Source of the DNA: Aulostomus chinensis
Lineage: Eukaryota; Chordata; Actinopteri; Syngnathiformes; Aulostomidae
Assembly (NCBI GenBank): GCA_037954235.1
Contig: JBBMOA010000016.1
Coordinates: 20,428,383-20,492,382, forward strand
DNA: 64,000 nucleotides
Direction of reading: 5' to 3'
A model generated the notes under the pieces. It was not told the DNA's origin and searched no databases. It worked only from the letters and a program-made list of their open reading frames with translations. Made by a program: the position numbers and the translations under genes. Of the stretch, positions 1-11,792 are shown piece by piece (the stretch's first letter is position 1; each line of letters begins with the position of its first letter).

Positions 1-846
1 TACTGTAGTGAGGCACGAGCTTCACCACTACAGTGCTGTGTAGATGTGTGGCTATAGTAGACTATTGTTGCATTCATGTGACTTCAAAATATGAAAAAAC
101 TGTAAACAAAAGGGAAAGCGTGACAAAAGAAATCTCCTTTGCTCCTCATTATCACGCTTCAAACTCTCACCACTTGTTATACTTCATTGCTTACAGCTTC
201 TAAACATCTCACTTGCATCCATGTTGTTTCTACTTTACACGGTGAAAGCACATACACAAAAGGAAGTAGGAAGTACAACCTTGTAATTCAGGAAATTGGA
301 CCATCCTTTGAGCAAGTGAATGTAGCATAAGTGTTCAGTAAACAGAAGGCCACGCCCCCACAGAGATACGGCTGGGCTTAGAGAGGCTGCACTAAAACGC
401 ATTGAACAAAACAAATGACACATCATGAAGCGCCAACATTCCTCAATTGTCTTTTCAGGCTGAATAAAAAAACTATTGCTGCACTGGATCTAAAAAAAAG
501 TAATGAAGTTCCTTTCCATGACCAACATCTGATGTTTTTACAGACAACTCTACTCAAGGTCTTCAACTTTCTCTTCACGTGCAAAGACATCTTTGCTAGA
601 ACAGAAAACACATCAACAATCACATGCAACAGAAAGTGTTCACCACAGGAGTCCAGGCATCATGAGAAGAAGTCTCTATCTTAGAAATGGTTTAGTAGTA
701 GAAGTTATATTTTACACGCAGAAACTGGAGCTCTGTAAGTGTTTGTAACAACGACTGAAACACAACGAATGATCTTTGAATGTGTTTTGCTGCAGCACAA
801 AGTTCAGCTTACCTGTCAAAGCTGGGTAAGACTGGTGAATCAAAAG

Positions 847-900
<54 letters not shown>

Positions 901-1996
901 ATTTTTTCATCATGATATCACCGTCTTGGGGAGGAGCCACTCTTTGTTCTGCTACGGTTAGCACGCGTGGCACTGAAGGAGCAAATTGGATTGGTATTAC
1001 AGTATGTAAGCCGCCCGCGCTTACGTCCTGATGAGCGCCGACAAACAAATTGGATTGGTGGTGTGTAAATCTGAAGCGGTTTGATGAGCCGGAGGGGCAA
1101 ATTGAATTCTCAACAATGTAAATCTGTATCAGCTCAATGGCTCTTCGCCCGACTCTGGTGGCGGCGCTGCTTAAATCATGCGATTGTTCCCTGCTGTTTC
1201 GAGATTCGTACAATCTCTCATGGCCATTTGCTGCAGCACCTAATCTGTTTTTGATGACAGTGTAGGGATGTAGCCATACATATGGGCAACTGAATCTCCC
1301 TCTGGCCTGCTCTCTTTTAGTTTCCCCCATCTCTCTCCCACTCTCTCCTTCTCTGTCTGTCTGTCTCTCTCTGACTCCATCTCACAACCTGTACAGTTGG
1401 CAGAGAGGCATTGTTTTGATGAAGCCATCCACGTGTGTTGATTCAAGAGATTACTCAGATGATTGGTCGTACTAATGGACCTCCTGTTTTCTTGAGAAAA
1501 CATTTCGATCCGTCTCATAGGCAGATGACGTGCCTTCTCATATTGATACCTCCTCTGTCTGCAGCCCCGGTGAATTCATATGCATCATAGTTATTGCTTT
1601 CTAAATAGGGATGATACTATTTTATTGATGCTCATTGGTCTGAGTCCACTGTGTGTGTGAATGTCCAAAAAAAAAATCAAATTGAAGTCCACGTCACGAA
1701 GAAGGATGTTTGGGCATGCTGCTGGTCTTTCGATCCTTTGAAATGATCATCTTCCAGCGCAGTTTTCAACTGTTGTTGTGGCCGTGGACGATTTCTTCTG
1801 TCCCTTTGCAGGCTTCATGTAACATGAAATAACTGTTACATTGCACAACCGTCAGTAAAAATATGTTTTAATAACTTTAAATAAAAGTGAAGCTCTTAGG
1901 TGTTGTTCTTTTCTCTTAATTCATTATTTAGCTACTTGTACTATTACTCTATGTATTTAGTCAAGTGAGTCTGTTTTTTCTGGTTTACTTTTTCAG
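1..1996 (+). other. inpp5a: inpp5a intron, partial
   Basis: This stretch precedes the first recognisable inpp5a exon and ends in a pyrimidine-rich tract and an AG at 1995-1996, so it is read as intron. It contains a (TG)n microsatellite at 848-898 and a pyrimidine-rich patch near 1320-1380. The longer frames crossing it have no recognisable protein similarity. I see no exon in it, though a short one could be missed. Confidence 0.7.
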
Positions 1997-2108
1997 TTAT
2001 CCATACAGCGAAGACAGCAATCAGGGGAAGGAGTACATGAACACCAGATGTCCCGCCTGGTGTGACCGAATCCTCATGTCTTCTTCTGCCAGAGATCTGG
2101 TCTTAAAG
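1997..2108 (+). CDS. inpp5a: inpp5a coding exon, third from last
   Basis: The exon encodes 37 full codons after a first base that completes a codon from the upstream exon. The peptide begins YPYSEDSNQGKEYMNTRC and continues through PAWCDRILMS to DLVLK. PAWCDRIL is the second signature of the inositol polyphosphate 5-phosphatase family (endonuclease/exonuclease/phosphatase fold) and contributes active-site residues. The type I 5-phosphatase hydrolyses the 5-phosphate of Ins(1,4,5)P3 and Ins(1,3,4,5)P4 and so ends calcium signalling at the membrane. The exon is bounded by a TTTCAG acceptor and a GTGAGC donor, and it leaves in phase 0. The match to vertebrate INPP5A is strong from family knowledge. 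Upstream exons, including the first catalytic motif, are outside the window. Confidence 0.95.
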
Positions 2109-2730
2109 GTGAGCCTCAGCTACATTATCCCCATCTCTGAACAGAAATACTCAAATATAGCTCTCTGTATGAGTTAATCTCATCTGTAAGGCCATTGTTC
2201 CTGGTCTGCACTGTTTCCTGCCTCACAGATGGAAGGATGAGGTGTGTGTCAATACTCATTTGGATTGGTGCGTCTCAGGTGGACCCAGACAGTCTGTGTG
2301 TGTGTGTATATATAAAGCCAGAACTTATAGAGTTCTGGGGGTGGGGGGGGTTGTCTTCATATATAGCCACAGATCACTCTCCTGCAGCCTCCACACTCAC
2401 CTTCAAATCCATCCTAGCATTGTAAACGGCAGGCAATCTGCCACATCTATCCTCTTCCCCCCCTCCTCTTACTGCCCGAGCCGCAGTCTGTTCACTTCTG
2501 ACTCACCATTTTGTTTGCCGGATTACTTGAAAATCCACCATGCAGCCCCTACAAAGTTTTCCCAGATTATTATTTAATTTAGAGAGAAAAGCAAGGGGTA
2601 ACCAACCAAAATTCAATGTTCTTTGCAACAGGTGCTTTTGATATAGACTGTGCTCCTTATTTTCAAGAAAAACTGCCCAGAGAAAACTGGAAGGCGAGTT
2701 GTACTCAACCATTTTAGATCCCTCAACTTT

Positions 2731-2789
2731 GATTGTCAAGGCCCAAAGAGTCTTTGGGCCTTGACAATCACTCTTTGGCAAAGAGTGAT
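2731..2789. repeat. two abutting near-perfect palindromes
   Basis: The first palindrome has 19-bp arms (2731-2749 and 2751-2769) around a single G at 2750. The second has 11-bp arms (2767-2777 and 2779-2789) around a single G at 2778. They share the three bases ATC at 2767-2769. No mismatch is seen in either stem. Possible sources are a small foldback element, a replication-slippage product or an assembly artefact. Confidence 0.9.
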
Positions 2790-2967
2790 GATCAAGAGGG
2801 GAGATGCAGCAATGTATTGGACACGAACAGCCGGGGGAAGTTCAGGATATTAGACATTCTTTTGTCCACACAAAAAATAAATAAATAAATCTTCCTGATC
2901 TGTCTTCTTCGCTGGCCGAAGCCACTAAAACAAGAAGTGTACTTTTCAGTTAAAATGGTTAAACACT

Positions 2968-2968
<1 letters not shown>

Positions 2969-3007
<39 letters not shown>
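2969..3007. repeat. (CA)n microsatellite
   Basis: Uninterrupted AC dinucleotide run inside the inpp5a intron. Confidence 0.97.
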
Positions 3008-3010
<3 letters not shown>

Positions 3011-4504
3011 CCAGTTGTTGTTCTCTTCCCTCCCTCGAGCACAAGCTAATTGCCTGTAATGCAGAGGACAGTTAGTGTGTCCGCAGATTGGCCGATGATT
3101 CACTGAGCACACTCTCGCCAGCTCTGAGCACTACAGATTGTTGAGACATGGGCCCGTAAACAGCCCGGCGTGTGGCGTCATCTATCATGGCACGGTCGGT
3201 TAACTCGCCATCATGTTATTTTCTGCTTGCCGAGCCCTAACACGCCAAAGGTTGCCTGCTGGCTGTGCGGCGCAGCACCAGCTCTGGGAGCACCAGTAAT
3301 GAATGTTTAGCCGAGCGAGCGTTCCGTCTCTGCCGGAGGGCCCGGGGTAATTTGTTTATCTGTCTAAAGATTATGCAGCCCGAAAATCCACAATTTGATG
3401 CTGCCTTTGTAAATGATCAAGTGTGTGTTTGATGAATGTATCCCAGCAACTCCGTAGGGAGGGGGAGCTGCCCGCCACACAAGTAGAGAGGTGCCGGTGC
3501 ATGGCCCGCTAGAAAAGGTAGAGTGAGGTGGCGTCAGTGTGCGTGCTGACCCCACGCCTCCGCAGGATTGGTCTGAAGTTAATTTGGATTTCACTTTGTG
3601 GTTCATTCTCGGCCTCTCTGTCTCTTTCTTCTGAAGTGGCAGCGCAGTGTGCGTGTGTGTGCCCTGTGTGTGTGTGTATGTGGGGGTTGGGTTGGGTGGC
3701 TGTTTAAAAAGTCTTTAGTTCAACCAGACAAGTGTGATTTATACTCCAGTCTGCAGATTCATGTCTGAGTGGGTAACGGCTTCTTTGTGTGCAGAAAGTG
3801 AAATTGAAACATGATTCCCTCAGATAGGCTCTTAGATGAAGGTGGGAGTGTATCTGGTCCTCCGGCTGATGATGACTCCCGCTTCTCATCTCTCTTCACC
3901 GGACAGTTTCAAAGTAAAAACACAGCTGAGTTTCTAAAGGTGCATTGACACTTTCATCTGCAGTAACGTTGAAGAAACTCAACTCAAGACGTGATGAAAT
4001 CTTACTTTATTTGGGAGATTTATTTTTTCACACAGTGATCTACTTTTCATTTCTGTAAATTGGCACATTTTCAGGACTGGTGCTCTGAGCTGAGAATGAT
4101 AAACCTTTAAAATTCACTTACAACAAGTATTGATTGCAACATTTCTTCTCCAGCTGCTTCTATTAAATCTCTCAGTGAATAGATAAACTGCTTAGAATGA
4201 CAGCACTGGTGACATTATTGGCTCCTCCTCCTCCTGGACGATTCCCAAACTGTTGCCAGTGTCCACGCCATCCATTAATTTGTTTAAAAATGGGATTTGA
4301 GCTCTGCAGTGAGCTGGAAAGGGATGTTTATACTTTTATTTTGAAAGGTAGAATGGAGTCCCCCTAATTGCATGTCATGAAGCTGAAATCTTCAGGAATG
4401 TGACATAAAAGCTAACACAAGTTTGTTGTGATGACGACGACGAAGAGCAACATCACTGTAACCGTGGTGATATCATCTTTATGGGTATGTTTGTGTCTCC
4501 CCAG

Positions 4505-4573
4505 CCTGAAAATGAAGAAAAGTCTATAGTCTATGACAACATTGGGCCCAATGTCTGCATGGGGGACCACAAG
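4505..4573 (+). CDS. inpp5a: inpp5a penultimate coding exon
   Basis: The exon has 23 codons in phase 0. The peptide starts PENEEKSIVYDNIGPNVC and ends MGDHK. It sits between a CCCCAG acceptor and a GTAACA donor. The final GDHK, joined to PVF of the next exon, makes the conserved (S/G)DHxPV motif of 5-phosphatases, whose Asp-His pair belongs to the catalytic centre. An intron therefore interrupts that motif between K and P. The sequence agrees closely with known vertebrate INPP5A proteins. Confidence 0.95.
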
Positions 4574-6471
4574 GTAACACCGCTTCCGTCCGTGTGTGTG
4601 CGCGCGCGCGTGCGTGTGTGTGTGTGTGAGAACAACTCTCAAGATATCTGCACCTGTTTTAAATTTTCATTGTAAATATGAATGTGCTTTAACTCTGTGG
4701 ATGATATTTCTTGAAATACATCCCTCATATCTGTGCTGTTCGTTTGTGAAGGACCTGTAACGCTAACACACACCATAGTGGTTCTTCATAGTGCATTATC
4801 TTCGAGGTAAAAATTATAGTTTGGGATTGTGAAGGGTATTTTTATTATTCAGGGGTTACATGTTCTTTTTTACAACCTTTAAAGGTGCCATAATGGTTTC
4901 TGAATTGACGATGAGCATTAAAAGAATAGGGTTCTTTCTGTTTTGCTTTTATTTTTTTATTTCTTGACATCTCAAATTTAAACTTGAAAAAGTTTAACTG
5001 GCAGGTTTACTACAACAGTCCTGCAAGAAATCTTCCATTGCGATTATTAATGATCACTTTTTGTAAAGAGTCTTTTTTGAAACATGTTAATGATTTCAGT
5101 CTTCATGTTGGAGGCTGTAATTTGTGGTATTTGGCTTTCTACCGGGAGGTGTTCTGAATATTTCGTCACCTTTATTTATATAAATGGGATTTAAAAAATA
5201 TTTAATACATCTGTCAGGAAAACCCAGTATAGTTCATCAGCACCACAATCTGCAACTGTCAAAATGGCCATTAAAACAAGACGTCTCTCACACGTGAGCA
5301 TTCAAGATCTTGTGAAGAGGGATTTATTTTGTATTAAACTCAATACCAAATCTGATGCTGTGTATATAAATACAAAACACTTAAAATGTATACGACGAAC
5401 ACAGCTTAACCCAACTACAATAAGTCGAACAATACAAGCAATCACAACAGGAATTTTTGTTCCCCTTTTTTTAAGCTGGAACCACAGTTTTGTAATCAGA
5501 GACTTACCAGGTACTCGCTTTCTCAACGTCACCACAGAAGCAAAATCCAAAATCTCGATAAAACCTGAAATATGGAGAAATTTACCCAGCAGGGATGTGC
5601 TTTATTTTTATTCGCATTGTGTGAACTTTTAAGACAAGTGCTTGCATGCAAAGGACATTCCTTTACATGTAAAACTTGCGCACTTTAATTTTGATGCTAA
5701 CGGCTATGGAGCTAAGTACAGTCCAGCTAATGCTATTCTACCCGCTGCTGTCGAACCAGCCATGACCCGACTGCTATTGCTGGTAACCTCCACGGTGGGT
5801 CACCAGAGAGCAAAGACTTCCTGTGATCGCTGCAACATTTAAGCAGCGGAGAAATCTGCGTTGCCATAAATTCTGGTTGCTCACTGGTGCCAGTAGTTTT
5901 CGAACCTTCATGGAACCATCTATGCATACCAGACTAGAGTCATTCTGAGCACTATTACTACTCCCCGGGCTCAAGTTTCTGCCCTAAATGATGTTTTATC
6001 GGCCTGGAGAACCTGAAAACTCTAAAATCAAATATAACTGCACATGTACTACATGTACCAATCAGCAGCAGTGTTGTATATTTATCCCAAACATGTTTGA
6101 CATAAGACATCGACTGTGTTCACCACTGTCAGACTGAAGGTCCTCCTCTGTACGGACGGAAGGCGCCTTAAGTCAAGTCTTTCATCATTACTTAGTGAGA
6201 CATAGACAGTAGTGTGTGTGTGTGAGGTGACCTGAACACACACACAGCTACGGCAGCAGCCCTCACCTCCCAGCCACACACTACTGTTAAAATCACAGCG
6301 GGCTATGTTTAAAAACTGTCCGATATAGTTAGCGCCCAGGCCTAAAACCCCACAGCGCTGCTATATGAGTTTAACCTGTGTGTCATAGGTGATTTTGGGA
6401 AGGGAGGGGAGAGAGAAGGGGGAGCTTTTAACTGCTCCAGTCCCGGTGTTTTGTTGAACATGTTTTTTTTT

Positions 6472-6502
<31 letters not shown>

Positions 6503-6541
6503 TTTGTCTTTAACTCTGATTTGTCTGTGCCCCCCTGCCAG
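4574..6541 (+). other. inpp5a: last inpp5a intron
   Basis: GT-AG intron (GTAACA...TGCCAG). It starts with a mixed GT/GC run near 4590-4630 and ends with a (TTTA)n microsatellite at about 6469-6504, only about 37 bases before the acceptor. I see no exon or recognised mobile element between them. Confidence 0.85.
6469..6504. repeat. (TTTA)n microsatellite next to splice acceptor
   Basis: Tetranucleotide run of about seven to eight ATTT units flanked by T runs. It lies just upstream of the polypyrimidine tract of the last inpp5a exon. Confidence 0.95.
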
Positions 6542-6622
6542 CCCGTCTTCCTGTCCTTCCGAATAACAGCGGGGGCAGGTAAACCTAATGCAAATAAGCA
6601 CAAGTGTTGTGTGGTGCAGTGA
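6542..6622 (+). CDS. inpp5a: inpp5a last coding exon, with stop
   Basis: The exon encodes 26 residues and a TGA. The peptide starts PVFLSFRITAGAGKPNAN and ends KHKCCVVQ. The first three residues complete the GDHKPVF motif begun in the previous exon. The last four residues, CVVQ, form a CaaX box; in mammalian INPP5A this cysteine is farnesylated and anchors the enzyme to membranes. The exon follows a CCCCCCTGCCAG acceptor. The tail length and the CCVVQ terminus agree with the known protein, so the 3' end of the gene is secure. Confidence 0.96.
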   Translation, partial: PVFLSFRITAGAGKPNANKHKCCVVQ

Positions 6623-8729
6623 TGTCGTGGTAAATATTCATTTTTCTTTCTTATTCTTCTTCCCATTGTTGCTATTGTTTTTGCTTTGATTTGCTTCGAT
6701 TTTTTAAATCACTCAGCACAAAATGCTTGTCAGGCAGATACAGTCCAAACTTAGACCTCCATCACATGGTCGCTGATTGCTTAAAATGCCGCAGCCATTT
6801 TAAGACTTTAAAACTACATTAAAACTTCGAAAAGAACGAGTCTTGTTGTTTTGTTTTTTTTCTTTAACAACAACAACAGCAAAAGTTGCGTTTGAAAGTA
6901 ACACATTTCCTTTCTTTTGCTCCTCAGGGAAGTGTTGCCAAAGGGGGGGAGAAAATATTCTGTGAAGCGCCTCTGTGAGAACACAAGAAGAAACACACGG
7001 GACACACACATTCACACACAATTTACAAACACACACACACACACTTTGCACAAACGTACACTGAAGAACCTATACAAACTTTTCAGCAATGCTGTAGTTG
7101 TCCTGACACCTCATTCATACGAAAAAACCCCAGTCGTTTTCTCGCCATAAAACACTTGTTGAGATGTGGACGAGCACCCGTGGGCCCGGCTCCAGACAAG
7201 ACACACATCGCTGACCTCACCGTTGCCATGCAACCCCATTCCCCAGAGAGAAAGAGAGAGAAAAGAAAAGAAAAGGACGGACGGACGGATGGACGACTCC
7301 TTTCCATGTTGCCAAAACTCTAATTGAAATCAGTCCTACTACATCTTTTTAGACACCGTACTTGCCATTTTTAGGTATGCCTCTACTTCTAGAAGCTCCT
7401 TCCACACATTATGTAAGGTGTTTTAAACAAGAAAAGTGCAATGCAAAAAAAGTTGTATATCTATATTGTTAGGTTTATTTGTACATTGGACAGTTTAATA
7501 GAGTTGTTGAAGGTTTTAGTGCCGTTCTCTTTTTTTTTTTTTTTTTTTTCTGACCAAACTTTGTGGTCCCCTCTTTTTTTTGCTGTCGTTATTGTTGTTG
7601 ACAATAGCTCCTCCATCTTTCCTTTTTTTTTTGATTTTTTTTTCCAGTTTTGTTTTTGAGTTGTTGTGGTGTGCACCGGCCATGCCTGACACATTAGTCT
7701 CATTTTATATACTGTACCTTTTAAAGAGATAATTTATAAATCTTACCAAAATGTTTGCGCTGAGGCAGAGAAAGAGAGAGAGGGAGAAACAGAGAGGGAG
7801 AGAAAGAGGAGAGTGTTTGGGAGTTTCCTGCCGCCGCTCTGACCTTTGACTAGTCAGCAGAGGAGGAGAGGAACTGCTCCGCCACCGTGATTTATCGCCT
7901 ATCCAGGAATGTTTTAAGCAGTGCCATAGACCATGCAAGTATATAAGATAATGTTTTCATATAGCACTCTCACATTATTTCCTTATCATTCTTACTCTAA
8001 CTTATTTCTACTTAATAATATTATGGTTCTGAATGTGATATTTTAGATAGGCTTTGGGTATCCTTAAAAATGTAAACTTTTTTGTTTGTTTGGGGTTTTT
8101 TTTTTTTTGTTTTGTTTCATTTTTGTTTTTTTGTTTTTGGTTTTTTTTTTGTTTTTGTTTTTTTGGTCTGTTTTTGTTACTGGTGCCAAGTATCTGACAC
8201 AGACATGAAGAGTGTAAGAGTTATGATATATATGTGGAAATTCTAAATGCTGTTATAAAGACCAGGAGGATTTGCTTTTATTTTTCTATGTAGCCTATCA
8301 GCAGCCTTCATCGCGGATAATTTGAGCATTTAAAAAAAGGCGGTGGTTTATTTTATCGATTTATTATACACTACAGATTGATCCTCGGTGATGTTCTTGT
8401 TCATCTAAAATCACTGCAAGTGTAAATGATTTTTTTTTTCTTTTCGGTGCCTGCAGCAGACTTTATGTTGTCTTGTGTGATTCGGTTTGTAGGGAGAGAA
8501 AAAAAAAAAACGAAAACGTTAAAAAAAAGAAGAGAGAAAAGAAGAATCCCTGCTTGTTTTTGTTCCTGCTGGTCGTTGTGAGTTTACTGTAGGAGTATAA
8601 GCCGCAGTTTTCCTTCACTCCATCTTATAAAAGCAGATAGAGATTTGATTCCAGCCCCTGTGGCCGGCCTGGCCTCCTCTATAGGTGACGACGAGGATGA
8701 GGATGACGATGATGATGCAGTTCTCAAGC

Positions 8730-8735
8730 AATAAA
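8730..8735 (+). terminator. inpp5a: candidate poly(A) signal AATAAA
   Basis: Canonical hexamer about 2.1 kb after the inpp5a stop codon. It may be a proximal alternative site. Confidence 0.45.
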
Positions 8736-9154
8736 AACCGTTAGAGCTCAGGAGCTGCCTGCTGTCCTCTTTTACACTCTTACTTCTTTACATCGCTTTA
8801 AGTACTTCAAAAAAAAAAAAAAAACAAGTGCACACTTAAGGAGATTATTTTCTTAACTCTCGTGGACCACCAGTTTCACACGAGTAAAGCCGAAAAAGTC
8901 GAATTTGTTTGGATTAAAAGGAGAAATATCCTCTCATTGCCCTGCAGAATATTAAAAAGAAGGATAATCTACTTTTCCGCATAAAAGAAATGATGCCTAA
9001 TATATTTTTTTAAAGTCCAATGTAAGAATATATGGTTGTATAACGATGTAAAGGCTAAGGGTGAATATCTAGGTCCCCTTTATCTTGTATTGATAGAGTT
9101 CAAATCTTTCGCACAATACAAAACTGAAATACTAAATAGTTTCAAAGCTTTTCA

Positions 9155-9160
9155 AATAAA
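9155..9160 (+). terminator. inpp5a: candidate poly(A) signal AATAAA
   Basis: Canonical hexamer about 2.5 kb after the stop codon, the last good sense-strand candidate before the convergent nkx6.2 gene. Confidence 0.45.
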
Positions 9161-9199
9161 AATGTATTTAAAAAAAAAGTCGCTGTAAATCATTAAAAA

Positions 9200-10290
9200 A
9201 ACAAAAATCGGAGATGAAACTTGACATGAGTGTCGGGGCTCCGGAGGCCACAAGTGTCTCCTGGAGGGATGAGGAACGTCTTTCCTCCTAAACATCGTCC
9301 TTCATTTGGGGGTTTTAATGATTTAATGTTTAAATTCAAATTAAAAAAACAAAAGATAACGGACTCATCATTTTCAGCTCTCTGCATTTGTATATTTGAG
9401 CTTTCATCTTTGCCCATTTTTGTTATTTAAATTATTTTTACATCAGAGGGACGCTGTAAAACGTAATTAATAGCAACATTTTAACTCGGATATTCTTTTT
9501 CCCCCACTCGTCTGCTCACTTCACACACTCATCACACACTCCTAAATCAGTTGATGATCGCTGGTTTTCCTCATCGACTGACTCAAGAGCAGACGCCCAA
9601 ATAAATAAATAAATGAATAAAAAAAAGCTCCCACAGCTGAGACAACTGCAGTACCGGGGAGAGACAGAGGGGGCGCGCTGTAGTCTGGGTTTTGATCGGA
9701 ATAGAAAACCATAAATGATTTGCACACAACAGTCGCGACATTAGAAACCTATAATCAATAGTTTTCTTGAATCAATCCCACTAGATGTCGGCTTGCTGGG
9801 CAGCGTGGCTGCTTCTATGGAGTTAGATTCAATTGGCTTGAAATATCAAACATAGCTTAAATAAAATGTCATTTAATTTCAGAGATTTCACTAAAAAAAA
9901 CACCTGTTTTATATTATTCATACATTCCACATTTGATAATTTGTAATAATATTGCATAGAAACTTGATGTTATTTAATTATTTGAAAATAAAAACATGAA
10001 GACAAAAAACTGAATCAAGAATGTCACTGCTTTTTTTTAATAAATAATGGCTGTTTCATGAAAAATACGCAAATTAAATCAGTGACATTATTAAACTATC
10101 ATTATGATTATTATTCTTATTACAGCTCCTTACTTTCCATCAGCTTCTATCATTAAATCTTCCACGTCACAACTGCGTCACACTACCAATGATGAGGTTC
10201 AGTAACTGATAGTCATGAATTTACCTTTAATTTATATTAAGCCAATACATTAAGACAAAACTCATAATAAAACAAAAAAAATGCTTGTTA
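9200..10290. other. convergent spacer between inpp5a and nkx6.2
   Basis: AT-rich sequence between the two facing 3' ends. No exon, tRNA or recognised mobile element is seen; short frames on both strands lack family features. Confidence 0.6.
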
Positions 10291-10295
10291 AATAA

Positions 10296-10301
10296 TTTAT
10301 T
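10296..10301 (-). terminator. nkx6.2: candidate nkx6.2 poly(A) signal
   Basis: TTTATT on the + strand reads AATAAA on the nkx6.2 strand, about 1.24 kb after its stop codon. It is one plausible end for the transcript. Confidence 0.4.
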
Positions 10302-10548
10302 CATAATACAAAGTGTTTTTTTTTTCTTCTTCTTCTTTCTCTAATCTTCCCGGAAACAATAATACTCTTTCAAACCAAAAGAAAAGATGCTCCAGTTTTC
10401 TATCCGGATGTTTGCTGAGGTAAAAACAGAAAAAAAAATCCTCCAAAATAAAACCAAGGAAAGTGTGTACTGTCATGGCATTTCTTTTCTTTTTTTTTCC
10501 TTTTTTTTTTTTACACAGAATATTTACATCACCTTTACATGTGTATGG

Positions 10549-10579
<31 letters not shown>

Positions 10580-10597
10580 TGTGTGTGTGTGTGTGTG
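10549..10597. repeat. (GT)n microsatellite, with GC interruption
   Basis: GT dinucleotide run with a short GCGC interruption, in the presumed nkx6.2 3' UTR. Confidence 0.95.
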
Positions 10598-11209
10598 CCG
10601 GCTTGGGCGTGTAAAAAGGAAGCAGCAGCAGCAGGTACATTTGCGGGGAATAAGCGCGTCAGGGCTGCGTGGTTTGGCGGAAACAACATAACTTACTATT
10701 CAGTACAAAAATTATATATATGTACACAATACAATCACGCGTCCATGTTCACCCCCCCAACCCACCCCACCCCCACATGTTCATCTCTCCTCTCTTTCTC
10801 TCTCGCCTTTTAGGACAGTGGATACCCTGGTTAAACTGAGCTTTAAAAGCATCACAGACCCCGTTTACACCTGCCATATTAAACATGCGCCTCAATCCGG
10901 ATCAGTGTTGGAGATACTGATGAAATAAAATTGAAATTAAATATCAGAATAAAATAACCTTCCACCTCTTGGAAACGAGTGGTTGCAATTGTTTTTACTG
11001 AATAATTCAAGCTGCCCCAAAAAGCAAAAAGTGGTGTCACTAAAGCACTTTACTAGCAAGTGGAACCAAACTTTCAGTCAGGAATTACTTGGAGGCCTCC
11101 CAGCTTTCAGGTCATTTTAGGGAGAGATGTAAAAATCCAACACTGATCCAGATTGTAGTAGATAATATTTAGTTTGCACTTTTAAACTCCAGACAACACG
11201 CTCCTGTCC

Positions 11210-11210
<1 letters not shown>

Positions 11211-11266
<56 letters not shown>
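11211..11266. repeat. (TG)n microsatellite
   Basis: Perfect TG run about 280 bases beyond the nkx6.2 stop codon. Confidence 0.97.
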
Positions 11267-11268
<2 letters not shown>

Positions 11269-11543
11269 CGAGGAGGGTCTATCTGGCAGAGGTCCGGTGG
11301 CGTCACAGCTCATATCCATCCACAGCGTCCGTGATTTGGATGAAGCCAAGTGCACCCCCCCACCACGCTGACTGCGCCACTTCTGTTCATGTCTGCACAA
11401 AATGCGCTCACGCACGTTGACAATGTCAGGTAGCCAAAAAAAAAGAAAAAGAAAAAAAAGGAGGGGGCTCAGAACACAAGTTTTTGACGGAGGCCCCCCT
11501 TTCCTCCTCCTCGACTGTCCCACCACCCAGCTGTGGGTGCCCA

Positions 11544-11792
11544 TCACAAGGTGTCCGAGCTGTTGCTGCAGGGGCTGACCAGCGCCAGGTTGGTGGCCTT
11601 GTGCTTCTTCAACAGTCTCGTGATTTTCTCGTCGTCAGAGTTCGGGTCCAGTGGTTTGTTGTACTCGTCGTCGTCCTCGTTGTCCGAGCTCTCCTTCATC
11701 TTCTCCGTCTCAGAGTCGTGCTTCTTCTTGGCCGAGGCCATCTCCGCCGCGTGCCTCTTGCGCCATTTGGTCCTTCTGTTCTGGAACCAAAC
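11544..11792 (-). CDS. nkx6.2: nkx6.2 exon 3: end of homeodomain and C-terminus
   Basis: On the minus strand the exon follows a CAACAG acceptor and encodes residues 203-284 plus TGA. It starts VWFQNRRTKWRKRHAAEM, the recognition helix of the homeodomain, with W204, F205, N207 and R209 at homeodomain positions 48, 49, 51 and 53. It continues with an acidic stretch around DNEDDDEY, then LDPNSDDEKITRLLKKHK and a terminal LALVSPCSNSSDTL. This acidic and conserved tail is characteristic of NKX6-2 as opposed to NKX6-1. NKX6.2 is a nuclear repressor used in ventral neural tube patterning and in oligodendrocyte and myelin development. Confidence 0.97.
   Translation of the reverse strand, partial: VWFQNRRTKWRKRHAAEMASAKKKHDSETEKMKESSDNEDDDEYNKPLDPNSDDEKITRLLKKHKATNLALVSPCSNSSDTL

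Larger units (their letters stand above)
2109..4504 (+). other. inpp5a: inpp5a intron with palindromes and possible conserved block
   Basis: GT-AG intron (GTGAGC...CCCCAG). It holds two abutting palindromes (2731-2789), a (CA)n run (2969-3007), and a GC-balanced, non-repetitive stretch at roughly 3110-3580 that looks unlike the AT-rich surroundings. A short TG-rich patch lies near 3645-3685. No further exon is recognised. Confidence 0.85.
6623..9175 (+). other. inpp5a: probable inpp5a 3' UTR
   Basis: No coding exon is seen here. The stretch is AT-rich with long T and A tracts (about 7531-7550, 8085-8165, 8808-8824). Two AATAAA signals in the sense orientation, at 8730-8735 and 9155-9160, are plausible poly(A) signals. 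The extent is inferred from these signals and from the nkx6.2 3' end facing it. A GAC/GAT-rich patch lies at 8686-8717. Confidence 0.6.
10302..11543 (-). other. nkx6.2: probable nkx6.2 3' UTR
   Basis: Region between the nkx6.2 stop codon and a candidate AATAAA on the same strand. It contains two long GT/CA microsatellites (10549-10597 and 11211-11266), which is unusual for a 3' UTR. The real transcript may therefore end earlier. No other gene is recognised. Confidence 0.5.

Noticed and set aside
848..898. Poly-Cys/Val or poly-Thr/His frames across CA/TG runs here and at other microsatellites
   Set aside because: They are translations of dinucleotide repeats, not genes.
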